Assembly: GCA_050735975.1 (NCBI GenBank)
Contig: JBOHVS010000055.1
Span: forward strand, 1 to 15,714
From: DATMBL01 sp050735975
GTDB taxonomy: Bacteria; Desulfobacterota; Binatia; UBA9968
Length of the DNA: 15,714 nt
Direction: 5' to 3'
Shown: positions 1 through 6,498 of the stretch, piece after piece
Numbering within the stretch: the first letter of the stretch is position 1
Layout of the letters: each line of letters opens with the position of its first letter
Translations under genes and position numbers: made by a program
Notes under the pieces: model-generated
The model's database searches: none
Seen by the model: the letters and a program-made list of their open reading frames with translations, nothing else
Told to the model about the DNA's origin: nothing

Positions 1-338
1 TGGCTGAGAAGGGTGTGGGCGCGCTGCTGGTGATTAAAGACCGGCAATTGGTAGGCATCATTTCCGAAAGAGATTACGCGCGCAAAGTTATCCTCCAGGG
101 GCGTTTGTCTAAAACCACTCCGGTCAGCGATATTATGACCTCGCGGGTGATTTACGCTCGCCCTGAACAGAACGTCGAGGAATGCATGGCCCTCATGACC
201 GAAAAACGCATTCGGCATCTGCCGGTGATGGATGACGGCGGGTTGATCGGTGTGATCTCAATCGGCGATCTGGTGAAGTCGATCATCGTCGAACAGAAAT
301 TCATCATTGAACAGCTGGAAAAATATATCACCAGTTAA
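1..338 (+). CDS. CBS-domain protein, 3' part (5' end outside window)
   Basis: The reading frame is already open at base 3 (A-E-K-G-V-G-A-L-L-V), so the GTG at 15 is an internal Val codon and the gene begins left of the window. About 111 residues are visible. They hold the end of one CBS motif (ALLVIKDRQLVGIISERDYAR) and a complete second one (VSDIMTSRVIYARPEQNVEECMALM, then RIRHLPVMDDGGLIGVISIGDLV). This is the usual layout of short stand-alone CBS-pair proteins. CBS pairs (Bateman modules) bind adenosyl ligands such as AMP, ATP, SAM or NAD and act as cytosolic energy or redox sensors. No enzyme domain is visible after the pair; the protein ends about 15 residues later. The ligand and partner cannot be told from the sequence. 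It converges with the TPR gene, with an intergenic repeat between them. Confidence 0.85.
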   Translation, partial: AEKGVGALLVIKDRQLVGIISERDYARKVILQGRLSKTTPVSDIMTSRVIYARPEQNVEECMALMTEKRIRHLPVMDDGGLIGVISIGDLVKSIIVEQKFIIEQLEKYITS

Positions 339-360
339 CCACGGGTAGCTTAGCGCGGAG

Positions 361-457
361 GCTCACGGAAGGTTGAGGCTGAGGGGTAAGGTTTAGGCAA
401 GAGAGTTCGAAGTTGGACGTGCGAAGGTCCGAAGCTTAACCTTAAGCTAAGCTAACC
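361..457. repeat. Intergenic TTAACC-rich inverted-repeat element, copy A
   Basis: The left arm starts near 370 (GGTTGAGGCTGAGGGGTAAG, then GTTTAGGC). The right arm at 433-457 contains GCTTAACCTTAAGCTAAGC then TAACC. The right arm read on the other strand resembles the left arm with gaps, so a long imperfect hairpin is possible. The core between them (404-434) is rich in TTCGAA/CGAA words and holds a GGAC/GTCC dyad. It fills the gap between two converging genes. Similar elements lie at 5100-5166 and 5173-5285. A role as bidirectional terminator or non-autonomous repeat is inference. Confidence 0.55.
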
Positions 458-461
458 TGCG

Positions 462-1127
462 TCACATGTAGTTTTGGTTTGTGTCCGTGGCTACGGTTGT
501 TATCAGAGCGTCCAGGCTCCAGGGGCATTGAACAACCAGCGAGGGATGGATAGCAATAAGCTTTTTCAACGAGTCACGCGCCCGGTCATCTGTTGGATCC
601 ACTTTCATTGCCTCAACCAAAGCCCACGCCGCCCCTTGGAGGTTGGCTTGCCCTTCAAGGCTGAGGCCGAGGTTTCTATAAGCGCTCGAGCGCGTCCAGT
701 CGATCTGCAGCGCCTGGCGGCAATATCTCTCGGCTTCCAGATAGCGTCCGAGCCCATTGAGGCAGTAGCCCATATTGTTGAGCAGCACGTAGGTTATCTT
801 CCCTTTAATCGGTTTGAGTTCCAAAGCGGCGGCGAAGTGGCTCACCGCGATTTCAAGACGCTGTTCATCAGTCGCGATCTGGCCTAGCGCAAGATGACAT
901 TGCGCGTTCTGCTCTGAATTCGTGCTCGATTGAAGGAACAGTTGAAGCAGCGCCTTGGCCGACTCAATCCTTTGCATGCCGCGGTAAAAGCCAACGGCAA
1001 ACAGGAGCCAGCGGAAATAGTCGTCCTCAGACGTGCTGGCGCGAAGCCGCTCAAGCAGTACCTTTTCGGTTTCCTGCTCCGGAGGGGGAAACCCTGAGGG
1101 TAGGGGTCTTTTCTCTGAAGCGTTCAT
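462..1127 (-). CDS. TPR-repeat protein, soluble
   Basis: A 221-residue protein with no signal peptide or membrane helix. Three TPR-type helix pairs can be read: about 75-108 (CHLALGQIATDEQRLEIAVS, then HFAAALELKP), 112-145 (LLNNMGYCLNGLGRYLEAER, then YCRQALQID) and 149-182 (AYRNLGLSLEGQANLQGAAW, then ALVEAMKVDP). Each shows the G/A, Y/F and P spacing of the family. TPR proteins are scaffolds for protein-protein contacts; the partner here is unknown. The N-terminal 20 residues are proline-rich and probably disordered. The ATG at 1127 has an AGGGG stretch about 10 bases upstream as a possible ribosome site. A sigma-54-like promoter match lies very close (1145-1160). If it is real, the transcript would begin almost at the start codon and lose that ribosome site, so the two assignments conflict. 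It stands alone, divergent from the radical SAM gene. Confidence 0.8.
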   Translation of the reverse strand: MNASEKRPLPSGFPPPEQETEKVLLERLRASTSEDDYFRWLLFAVGFYRGMQRIESAKALLQLFLQSSTNSEQNAQCHLALGQIATDEQRLEIAVSHFAAALELKPIKGKITYVLLNNMGYCLNGLGRYLEAERYCRQALQIDWTRSSAYRNLGLSLEGQANLQGAAWALVEAMKVDPTDDRARDSLKKLIAIHPSLVVQCPWSLDALITTVATDTNQNYM

Positions 1128-1557
1128 ATATCTATCGCCCCTAGAGCAACGCAGATACCATTTGACAAAAGGGAGCGAAACTACCGAGTTTGGCGCGAGA
1201 ATCTTCTATGGCTTCGATTTGCAGTGGGTCGAAATGCCTCGATTCAGAGGCTCTCTGCGAGCGCTAAGGCAATTTGGCCCGTTTCCCTACGACTATTAAT
1301 TAGCGAGTAAACAGTGCACTTATCGCTTTTTTCTGCTATTAGTTGCTGAATAGTCTTGCAATCGCCCCGGCCGGGACCATGTTTTAGTGGGTGCGCTCCA
1401 AAGACACTGATAGACAACGGCAGCGAATGGGCAGGCTCTTACCATTCTGCGAGAAAACCCGCGGTTTGATGTGCGACCACAGTCGAAGTGGAAATCTTGC
1501 TTGCTTAAGGCGCCTGATTGCGGCAAGAACAATTGAAACCACGGGGCCGGAAATTCA
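1128..1557. other. 430-bp divergent intergenic region, no gene recognised
   Basis: This lies between the TPR gene (-) and the radical SAM gene (+). Short open frames on both strands have no plausible protein character. A TTGACA hexamer at 1162-1167 on the plus strand lacks a convincing -10 box at 16-18 bases. I found no clear sigma-70 or sigma-54 promoter for the radical SAM gene, and no riboswitch-like B12 box. Confidence 0.4.
1145..1160 (-). promoter_or_regulatory. Weak candidate sigma-54 (-24/-12) promoter before TPR gene
   Basis: Read on the minus strand the site is TGGTATCTGCGTTGCT. GG (1159-1158) and GC (1147-1146) have the invariant 10-base spacing, and TTGCT matches the -12 box. The -24 box matches only TGG plus one A. 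The predicted start of transcription, near 1134, is only about 7 bases from the ATG, which weakens the call. Confidence 0.25.
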
Positions 1558-3180
1558 ATGCGCATATTTTTGATTCACATACGGGATCCACAGTTCTACG
1601 CCTTGCCGGCGACGACGCGCGCCACTAACGGCAACATCCGGATCATGGGCTTTCCGCCGATCGGCATTATGTCGATCTCCGCCGTCCTGAAACGCGCTGG
1701 CCACGATTGCGTCATGTTCGATCAGGCCAATCCGGAAACTCCGAATACCGTCATCATTGAGGAGATTCGCAGGCAGCAACCACACCTCGTCGGATTGAGC
1801 TTCTTGAGCACGACGAGTTATCCGTATGCCAAGATCCTCGCGCGGCAGATCCGGGCCGCAGATGCCCGCGTACGCCTGGCCTTCGGTGGCGTATTCGCCA
1901 CATTGAATGCCCAACTCGTCAAGCTTCAGTGCCCCGAGGTAGACTTCGTCTGCCGCGGCGACGGCGAACAGCTTATCCTCGACCTGCTGGAGCGGTTCGA
2001 CGATCCTGCGGACGTGGCGGGCCTCACCTGGGCAAAAGACGGTCGCGTGCTTCATAACCCCAACCGAACGCTTGACCGCAATCTCGATCAATGGCCGTTT
2101 CCGGACCGCGAGAGCCTGCCGTTGGATTTCGTCGAGTCGATGCCTCTCGACGTGCCGGCAGTTCTATCCATGGAGCGATTCACCACCATGCAGACCTCGC
2201 GCGGTTGTCCGTGGCCGTGCGTGTTCTGCGACATTCCCATCTTCAACGAAGGCAAGTGGCGCTCGCGCAGCCCGCAGCACGTGGTCGACGAGTTCAAGCA
2301 CTTGCAGGCGCTCGGCTACGGCTCCGTCTACTTCGTCGATGACCACTTTCTGCTACAACCAAAGCGCATTGAAGCAATCTGTAAGGGCATCAACGATGCG
2401 GGCGTTACCATCGATTGGGGCTGTGAAGGCCGAGTGGATTCGACAGCACAGCATCTTTTCCCAGCGATGGCGAAGGCCCACTGCCGCACGATCATGTTTG
2501 GAGTAGAAAGCGGCAGCCAAAAAATACTGGACAGGCTGAAGAAAGAGCAGACGTTAGCGCAAGTGGAGAGCGCGGTTACGACCGCCAAGCGAGCCGGCAT
2601 CGAAATCGTGCACGGTTTTTTTGTGGTCGGCAATCCGGACGAGACGGTTGAGGACATGCGCGCGACGTTTGACTTTGCAGCCAGGCTTCGGCTCGACACC
2701 TTCGGTTTCAACCGCTTATGCGTCTATCGGGGCACGCCGCTTTGGAAGGAGTATGTGGAGCGTGGTTTGGTCGACGATGCGGCGGATTGGTACAAGTATT
2801 TCAAGTGCTCGGAGATCGATCCTACCTGTCTGCCGGGTCCGGTGATTAACGCCGAGCGCGCCGCAGGTTTGCAGCGGTTGTTCCGGTACAAAGTGACACG
2901 TTATCCCCTGCAGACTCTCCGGCTCTTACGTCGGTTCATACGCTACATGCCGCTTCGCGATGTCTTCTACCTCATCGTCAAGCCGTTCCTGGGGAAAAAG
3001 CAGGGGCCGACTCCCAACGAGATACTGTCACGTTCCGTGGAGCATCGCGCCTTAAAGGACGCGGCTGCGGATCTGACGAGCGTCCCCGATGCCCTGCTCA
3101 CGGCAAACGCAAAGGTTGGCGAAACCGCTTCCGGGCCTGCCGTTCCCTCGCCCGCTCGCGCCGGCACGCCCGGCGATTGA
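1558..3180 (+). CDS. B12-binding-like radical SAM enzyme
   Basis: A 540-residue cytosolic protein in two parts. Residues 1-170 resemble the Rossmann-like cobalamin-binding domain that precedes many radical SAM enzymes (FPPIGIMSISAVLKRAGHDC, VGLSFLSTTSYPYAKILAR, LAFGGVFAT, then DFVCRGDGE). The canonical DxHxxG cobalamin ligand is not seen; the matching place reads FDQANPE. From about 207 the radical SAM domain begins, with the CxxxCxxC cluster motif in RGCPWPCVFCDIP (Cys217, Cys221, Cys224). These bind a [4Fe-4S] cluster that cleaves S-adenosylmethionine to a 5'-deoxyadenosyl radical. GVESGS (315-320) and GFFVVGNPDET (353-363) are further family motifs. The C-terminal 100 residues are basic, then low-complexity. 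Relatives act in hopanoid, bacteriochlorophyll, lipid and antibiotic pathways. No biosynthetic neighbour points to a substrate. The start has only a weak purine stretch (GGAAA) upstream. Confidence 0.85.
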   Translation: MRIFLIHIRDPQFYALPATTRATNGNIRIMGFPPIGIMSISAVLKRAGHDCVMFDQANPETPNTVIIEEIRRQQPHLVGLSFLSTTSYPYAKILARQIRAADARVRLAFGGVFATLNAQLVKLQCPEVDFVCRGDGEQLILDLLERFDDPADVAGLTWAKDGRVLHNPNRTLDRNLDQWPFPDRESLPLDFVESMPLDVPAVLSMERFTTMQTSRGCPWPCVFCDIPIFNEGKWRSRSPQHVVDEFKHLQALGYGSVYFVDDHFLLQPKRIEAICKGINDAGVTIDWGCEGRVDSTAQHLFPAMAKAHCRTIMFGVESGSQKILDRLKKEQTLAQVESAVTTAKRAGIEIVHGFFVVGNPDETVEDMRATFDFAARLRLDTFGFNRLCVYRGTPLWKEYVERGLVDDAADWYKYFKCSEIDPTCLPGPVINAERAAGLQRLFRYKVTRYPLQTLRLLRRFIRYMPLRDVFYLIVKPFLGKKQGPTPNEILSRSVEHRALKDAAADLTSVPDALLTANAKVGETASGPAVPSPARAGTPGD

Positions 3181-3200
3181 TTTATCCAGGCGTGAGATCC

Positions 3201-3220
3201 GTTACAGTAACTTACAGTAA
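3201..3220. repeat. Two tandem 10-bp near-palindromes (TTACAGTAA)
   Basis: The sequence GTTACAGTAACTTACAGTAA contains TTACAGTAA twice, exactly 10 bases apart. Each copy is a dyad (TTAC-A-GTAA). It lies about 20 bases after the radical SAM stop codon. Ten-base phasing places both dyads on one face of the helix, as for a protein-binding site, but no protein is known and chance is possible. Confidence 0.35.
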
Positions 3221-3297
3221 GTATAGCCTTTAGAAATAAAAACGGCGCGAAGAGCCACCGCCCAACGCGTCGTGTATATCGATGTCTGTCGAGACTT

Positions 3298-3332
3298 GAA
3301 TCATGGGGTCAGAATCATGGGGTCAGGCAAAC
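3298..3332. repeat. Left end of transposase unit: tandem and inverted repeat
   Basis: GAATCATGGGGTCA occurs twice head-to-tail (3298-3311, 3312-3325). The second copy merges into the 14-bp terminal inverted repeat GGGGTCAGGCAAAC (3319-3332). The transposase stop codon (TGA, complement of 3323-3325) lies inside this repeat, so the C-terminus of the protein is encoded by the element end. Confidence 0.8.
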
Positions 3333-4300
3333 CTTATCGATCTTTTTGGCCGCCGGCCCTTCCTCAAGCTATTGCAGAGGATTTCCACCACACCGCGCAG
3401 CTCCGAATTCCTCGCCAACTCCTCTGCTAGTTTCCCTAGCCCTCTGCTCAACACCGCTGGATCTTGGTGAACCTCTTTCGCCAGCTCTTGATTGGTCAAC
3501 CCGGCGACCTCTCTGCCCAACCAGGCCATCACCCGCCTTATTCGCACAACATCTCTCCCACGACCATGGTGCAACACGGCAGCAGGCGGCAAACCGAACT
3601 GTTTGCAGACGCGATCTCTTATCTCGGCCCAGCTGATCTCTACGATCTGCCGTTCTTCGCGCTCCGGCTCCAGCTCTTCTATTCGTTCGGCGAACCCATC
3701 GTCACCCAAATAACGCTGGTCTACGACCTGGTACAAATCATCGCGATGCCCATCCGTGATCCCCTCCAGTACAAAACGGCGATAACCGGCAACAGCCTGC
3801 GCGCGGCCTTTACCCCATCGCGGCAGCACCTCGTCCACCGCAATCCAGCTCTTGGCGTCGCCTTTCAAATACGCTCCATGACTGCTCCAGGCGTATTGGC
3901 CGGGATCGCCCACGATCTTGCTCCGCACCGGATTAAAATGGAGATATCTTATCAACTCCAAAAGATAACTCTCTTTGTCACACAAAATCGCTTTATATCG
4001 GCCCTGAAATAAATGCCCCGTCTTCTTATTCCGTCGGTTAAAGTAACGGGTGTAACGAAACAAGATGTTTTGCATCACCTTCGAAAGCGGTGTCTTACCT
4101 ATCTGGATCAGATGATGCACGTGATTGCCCATCAGGACGTAGGCATACAGCCGGTAGCCAAATCGCTTTTGGCTCTCTTTAAGAAAATCCAAATAACGCT
4201 CACGGTCCCGATCGTCTTTGAAGATCGACTGCCCCTGATTGCCCCGACACATGACGTGATAGAGCGCGCCGGCGAAATGTACCCTCGGCTTTCTGGCCAT
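3323..4300 (-). CDS. REP-associated tyrosine transposase (Y1/HUH family)
   Basis: A 325-residue enzyme if started at MARKPRVHFAGALYHVMCRG, the normal N-terminus of this family. The same frame is open further upstream (GTG at 4435), but the extra 45 residues come from element end and host DNA. The HUH metal-binding motif is GNHVHH (His60, His62). The catalytic Tyr is probably in FRYTRYFNRR (81-90), followed by the hallmark GHLFQGRYKA (95-104) and YLHFNPVR (119-126). Residues 221-300 form an extra C-terminal segment like the DnaA-type helix-turn-helix of long RAYTs (AEIRDRVCKQFGLPPAAVL, then LTNQELAKEVHQDPAVLSRG). Such enzymes nick single-stranded DNA at REP-like hairpins and are usually chromosomally domesticated. 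All key motifs are present, so it may be active. No strong ribosome site is seen before the ATG. Confidence 0.88.
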   Translation of the reverse strand: MARKPRVHFAGALYHVMCRGNQGQSIFKDDRDRERYLDFLKESQKRFGYRLYAYVLMGNHVHHLIQIGKTPLSKVMQNILFRYTRYFNRRNKKTGHLFQGRYKAILCDKESYLLELIRYLHFNPVRSKIVGDPGQYAWSSHGAYLKGDAKSWIAVDEVLPRWGKGRAQAVAGYRRFVLEGITDGHRDDLYQVVDQRYLGDDGFAERIEELEPEREERQIVEISWAEIRDRVCKQFGLPPAAVLHHGRGRDVVRIRRVMAWLGREVAGLTNQELAKEVHQDPAVLSRGLGKLAEELARNSELRGVVEILCNSLRKGRRPKRSIRFA

Positions 4301-4340
4301 TGCGGTGCGACCATAGTTCGCAAACCTAAATAGCAAGAAC

Positions 4341-4354
4341 GTTTGCCTGACCCC
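4341..4354. repeat. Right terminal inverted repeat of transposase unit
   Basis: GTTTGCCTGACCCC is the exact reverse complement of 3319-3332. It lies about 40 bases upstream of the transposase ATG. A run of eight C residues follows almost directly (4358-4365). Confidence 0.8.
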
Positions 4355-4502
4355 GCTCCCCCCCCACTTTGTCATGCCGGAAGGAAGTTTCTTACTCTGT
4401 GACAGGTTGTTTACTCGGTTCTGGATCGCCGTCACTACTTTGGGTAGCCCTGTGCTCAGCCCTTCCCAGGTCTTGGCAAGCTCCTGTTTTTTGCTTAGAC
4501 AT
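4355..4502 (-). pseudogene. 5' remnant of small unknown gene cut by transposase unit
   Basis: The ATG at 4502 has a strong ribosome site (AAGGAGG, about 9 bases upstream). The direct frame stops after 36 codons. If the A6 run on the minus strand (4487-4492) is read as A5, the protein becomes MSKQKQELAKTWEGLSTGLP followed by KVVTAIQNRVNNLSQSKK and LPSGMTK. It then meets the C8 run and the transposase end repeat. It looks like the N-terminus of a small helical, basic soluble protein; I do not recognise the family. Two things are odd: the homopolymer frameshift, which resembles three others in this window, and the abrupt end at the mobile element. It lies 88 bases downstream of the SpoIIAA-like gene on the same strand, so both may have been co-transcribed. 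Confidence 0.5.
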
Positions 4503-4590
4503 CTGTGCTTTCCTCCTTCTCAATTAAACTTTCTTGCTTAGCTGCCGGCCCCTACTGTCATCGGGCGAGCTGATCTGTCTGGTGGATCCG

Positions 4591-4988
4591 CTAGGCGTCA
4601 TCCGAAGTCAGCCACTCCATCGCGTCCTCAAAGGAGGTAAACGCGCGGACTTGAAAGCCTCTAATGTCGGCGCAGAGGGCGAAAAACTTTGCGTTATCGA
4701 ACCGATCTAAAGGACAAAGAACAGCCGTCTTGCCGGAAAAAGCCTGACGGAGGTTGCCGCACTCCGCCGCTAGATACCAAAGGTCGGTTACGGACAATCT
4801 CGACTGGGCCTTGCGGGTATCGACTATAACCTCGTGATCGGCCAACGAGCCCCCGGCCGATGCAATCTGGACAGAACTCTCCGGCTCTCTTCGAGATCAA
4901 GCTCTCCTTCCGGAGTTGCCTTGATGAAGTCCTTCGCGTGGATAACCTTTATAGTGGTTGGCATGGCATGTGATATAGTGGTTGGCAT
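4591..4988 (-). pseudogene. SpoIIAA/STAS-like protein, frameshifted
   Basis: One frame begins ATG at 4964 (MPTTIKVIHAKDFIKATPEG, then ELDLEESRRVL) and runs to a stop after LHRPGARWPITRL. A second frame continues the protein as QIASAGGSLADHEVIVDTRK, then AQSRLSVTDLWYLAAE and, near the end, AFTSFEDAMEWLTSDDA. Inserting one C in the CC at 4869-4870 joins them smoothly (ESRRVLSQIASAGGSLADHE) into 124 residues. The DTRKAQSRLSVTDLWYLA pattern and the C-terminal AMEWL fit small SpoIIAA-like proteins with a STAS-type fold. Their role is poorly known; anti-sigma antagonism is a family analogy only. An ATG 24 bases further upstream (4988) is in frame and has AAGG close before it. Either a true frameshift or a sequencing error is possible. 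I favour error, because both halves still look conserved. Confidence 0.6.
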
Positions 4989-4989
4989 G
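4950..4989. repeat. 24-bp in-frame duplication at the SpoIIAA-like start
   Basis: TATAGTGGTTGGCATG occurs at 4950-4965 and again at 4974-4989, 24 bases (8 codons) apart. Read on the gene strand it gives MPTTISHAMPTTIK, so the start codon and first residues are duplicated in frame. The upstream ATG (4988) has the better ribosome site (AAGG); the downstream one has none obvious. Confidence 0.7.
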
Positions 4990-5099
4990 TGACCTTGGGT
5001 TACTCGGCTAAACGCCCGGCGACTCGGACTTGCAAAACACCGCGGCTAATCTTTAGTCGATCTTCATTGAGCGACACCACTACCGCGCCCATCAGACGT

Positions 5100-5166
5100 C
5101 AGGTTGAGTCTTTCGAACTTCGAACGCCGAACATCCGCTTATCTTAACCTTAGCCTTAGAAATCAG
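5100..5166. repeat. Intergenic TTAACC-rich element, copy B
   Basis: This copy begins AGGTTGAGTCTTTCGAACTT, then CGAACGCCGAAC, and ends CTTAACCTTAGCCTTAG. It has the same plan as copy A: a GGTTGAG arm, a TTCGAA/CGAAC core and a CTTAACC arm. Much of the middle has diverged in sequence. Confidence 0.5.
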
Positions 5167-5172
5167 GTGTAG

Positions 5173-5285
5173 ATTCAGGTTGAGGTGGAGCGTTTCGACC
5201 TCGTACCCCGAACCTCCAACGATCTCAATCCTCGAATCCCCTTAACCTCAACCTTGACCTTATTCTTAGCCTTAACCTTAATCTG
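5173..5285. repeat. Intergenic TTAACC-rich element, copy C
   Basis: The left arm is CAGGTTGAGGTGGAG (5176-5190). The core is TTTCGACCTCGTACCCCGAA. The right arm is a long run of CTTAACCTCAACCTTGACC, then TTAGCCTTAACCTTAATC (5239-5283). It directly follows the 3' end of the DUF1269 operon. A short fragment of the same right-arm type (CCTAAACCTTAACC) lies at 9702-9717. Together, copies B and C fill most of the 300-bp gap between 4989 and 5288, where I see no gene. Confidence 0.5.
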
Positions 5286-5288
5286 CCA

Positions 5289-5792
5289 CTAAAGCCGGAT
5301 GCCCGCTCTGACCGGGTGGGGTTGAGCGAAAAGCTCGAGCAGCCTGTTCTCCTCAACTTGCGGCAGGTTCGTACTGATCAGATCCGGTTTTGTCCTTTTG
5401 AATTCGTCCGCGAAGCTGTTCGCAAGGGCGTGGCTCGATAGCACGAACAGCGCCGACGTGTCCTCCCTGACTTTATTGCGCACCTCGTGAATGAATTTAT
5501 CTTGAATCCCGAGCTCACTCAGGGCGTCGCGGAATGCGCCGGCGGAGGCTCCCATGAGTGGCGTGAAAAAGATCAACCCAAAGAGCATACCCCAGAAGGC
5601 GCCGTCCATTTTGCTGACTCCGACGCTGGATATTCCATGTCGCGTACCCGGCCTGCTCTTGCCTTTCGGCCAAGTGACCAGCGCGGCATCAAGGAGGGTG
5701 ATGCGTTGCTGCTGATGCAGCCGCACTAAATCGTTGAGCGCGTAACCCGCGCCATCGGCGGTGTCGAACTTGAGAGCGGTCAGTGTCGCCAT
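5289..5792 (-). CDS. DUF1269 family membrane protein, paralogue 1
   Basis: A 167-residue protein of the DUF1269 family. The N-terminus MATLTALKFDTADGAGYALN and the strand DAALVTWPKGKSRPGTR (35-51) are typical. They are followed by a hydrophobic, glycine-rich segment (MDGAFWGMLFGLIFFTPLMG, 62-81) that can form one or two membrane passes or a hairpin. A C-terminal alpha/beta part (FIHEVRNKVREDTSALFVLS, 100-119) follows. The biochemical role of the family is unknown; it is often found with stress and envelope genes. The ATG has AGGA about 8 bases upstream. It is the last gene of the probable operon, 70 bases behind its paralogue, which shares the same N-terminus, WPKGKSRP motif and membrane segment. 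Confidence 0.85.
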   Translation of the reverse strand: MATLTALKFDTADGAGYALNDLVRLHQQQRITLLDAALVTWPKGKSRPGTRHGISSVGVSKMDGAFWGMLFGLIFFTPLMGASAGAFRDALSELGIQDKFIHEVRNKVREDTSALFVLSSHALANSFADEFKRTKPDLISTNLPQVEENRLLELFAQPHPVRAGIRL

Positions 5793-5862
5793 CCGTGTTT
5801 CCTAGCGTAATAGCGCGCACCAAGAAGCTCGTCCTCGCTTGACTCGATCCAATCCATCATCC

Positions 5863-6378
5863 TCACGATTGGATACCGGTTCCCGTGGCACCCGGCTGCG
5901 CGAATAGATAGCGCAGTCTCGCTTCCTGATCCCGGGGAAGATTGGTAGCAATGAGCTCAGGTTTTCTGCTCCCCGACGTTTCGACGACCCGATCCATGAC
6001 GGCGTCACGCGAGATTATAAAGAGAGCCGAAGTTCCCTCGGTCACCTTGCTTCGCACCTGGTAGACAAAGGTGTCGTCGATACCTACGTCGGTTAAGGCG
6101 CCGGCTAGCGCGGCCGTTCCCATGCGGACACCTGCACCTAGCACCGGCACGAAAAAAATCAGACCGAAGAGCATCCCCCAGAACGCTCCATCCAGCATGC
6201 TGGGACCGGTCGTTGGAACCGCCTGCCGTGTGCTCGGTCTGCTCTTGCCCTTCGGCCAGGAGACGACAGCAGCATCGACGACCGGCATGAACTGTTGCCC
6301 CTGGAGCACGAAGAGTATTTCAAGCGCCTTTTCAGCGCCGTCGGCATTATCGAATTTCAATGCAGTAAGTGTGGCCAT
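5863..6378 (-). CDS. DUF1269 family membrane protein, paralogue 2
   Basis: 171 residues from MATLTALKFDNADGAEKALE. The frame is open 10 codons further upstream (TTG region near 6408). The ATG at 6378 is preferred because AAAGG lies about 4 bases before it and the N-terminus then aligns exactly with paralogue 1. Shared features are DAAVVSWPKGKSRPSTR (35-51), the membrane segment DGAFWGMLFGLIFFVPVLGA (63-82) and the C-terminal half ending in LIATNLPRDQEARLRYLFAQ (142-161). It has four extra residues (VRMG/LAG region) after the membrane segment. It is a tandem duplicate of the next gene. The function of the family is unknown. It lies 120 bases behind the OmpA-like half-domain gene, the longest gap in the operon, so an internal promoter is possible though none was recognised. 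Confidence 0.85.
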   Translation of the reverse strand: MATLTALKFDNADGAEKALEILFVLQGQQFMPVVDAAVVSWPKGKSRPSTRQAVPTTGPSMLDGAFWGMLFGLIFFVPVLGAGVRMGTAALAGALTDVGIDDTFVYQVRSKVTEGTSALFIISRDAVMDRVVETSGSRKPELIATNLPRDQEARLRYLFAQPGATGTGIQS

Positions 6379-6498
6379 AGACCTTTTCCCCCTTACGCGC
6401 TCTTGCATGACGTAAGGGTGACACCGACCAACTGAGCTGAGTTTCCGTCGACAATCGTCAGACCGTTTTTACCCTTCCGGTGATGAGACGAGGTAATT

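Larger units (their letters stand above)
3298..4354. mobile_element. REP-associated Y1 transposase unit
   Basis: The unit consists of the transposase gene plus its end repeats. On the left is a perfect tandem 14-bp direct repeat (GAATCATGGGGTCA at 3298-3311 and 3312-3325), running into GGGGTCAGGCAAAC (3319-3332). On the right is the exact reverse complement, GTTTGCCTGACCCC (4341-4354). GGGGTCAG-type repeats flanking this transposase family are well known in proteobacteria (RAYT/REP systems). The right end lies within a reading frame that continues from a start codon at 4502, so the unit probably interrupts a small gene. I did not find a matching continuation of that gene on the left side. Confidence 0.75.

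Noticed and set aside
1320..1573. Short open frames on both strands upstream of the radical SAM gene
   Set aside because: Arg/Ser/Cys-rich, no ribosome site, typical of chance frames in GC-rich DNA.
3298..3325. CRISPR-like array from the repeated GAATCATGGGGTCA
   Set aside because: Only two directly adjoining 14-bp units without spacers; it is the REP-type end of the transposase unit.
4301..4435. N-terminal extension of the transposase to a GTG at 4435
   Set aside because: The extra residues are encoded by the element end repeat and by the truncated gene starting at 4502; the family normally starts at MARKPR-type sequence.
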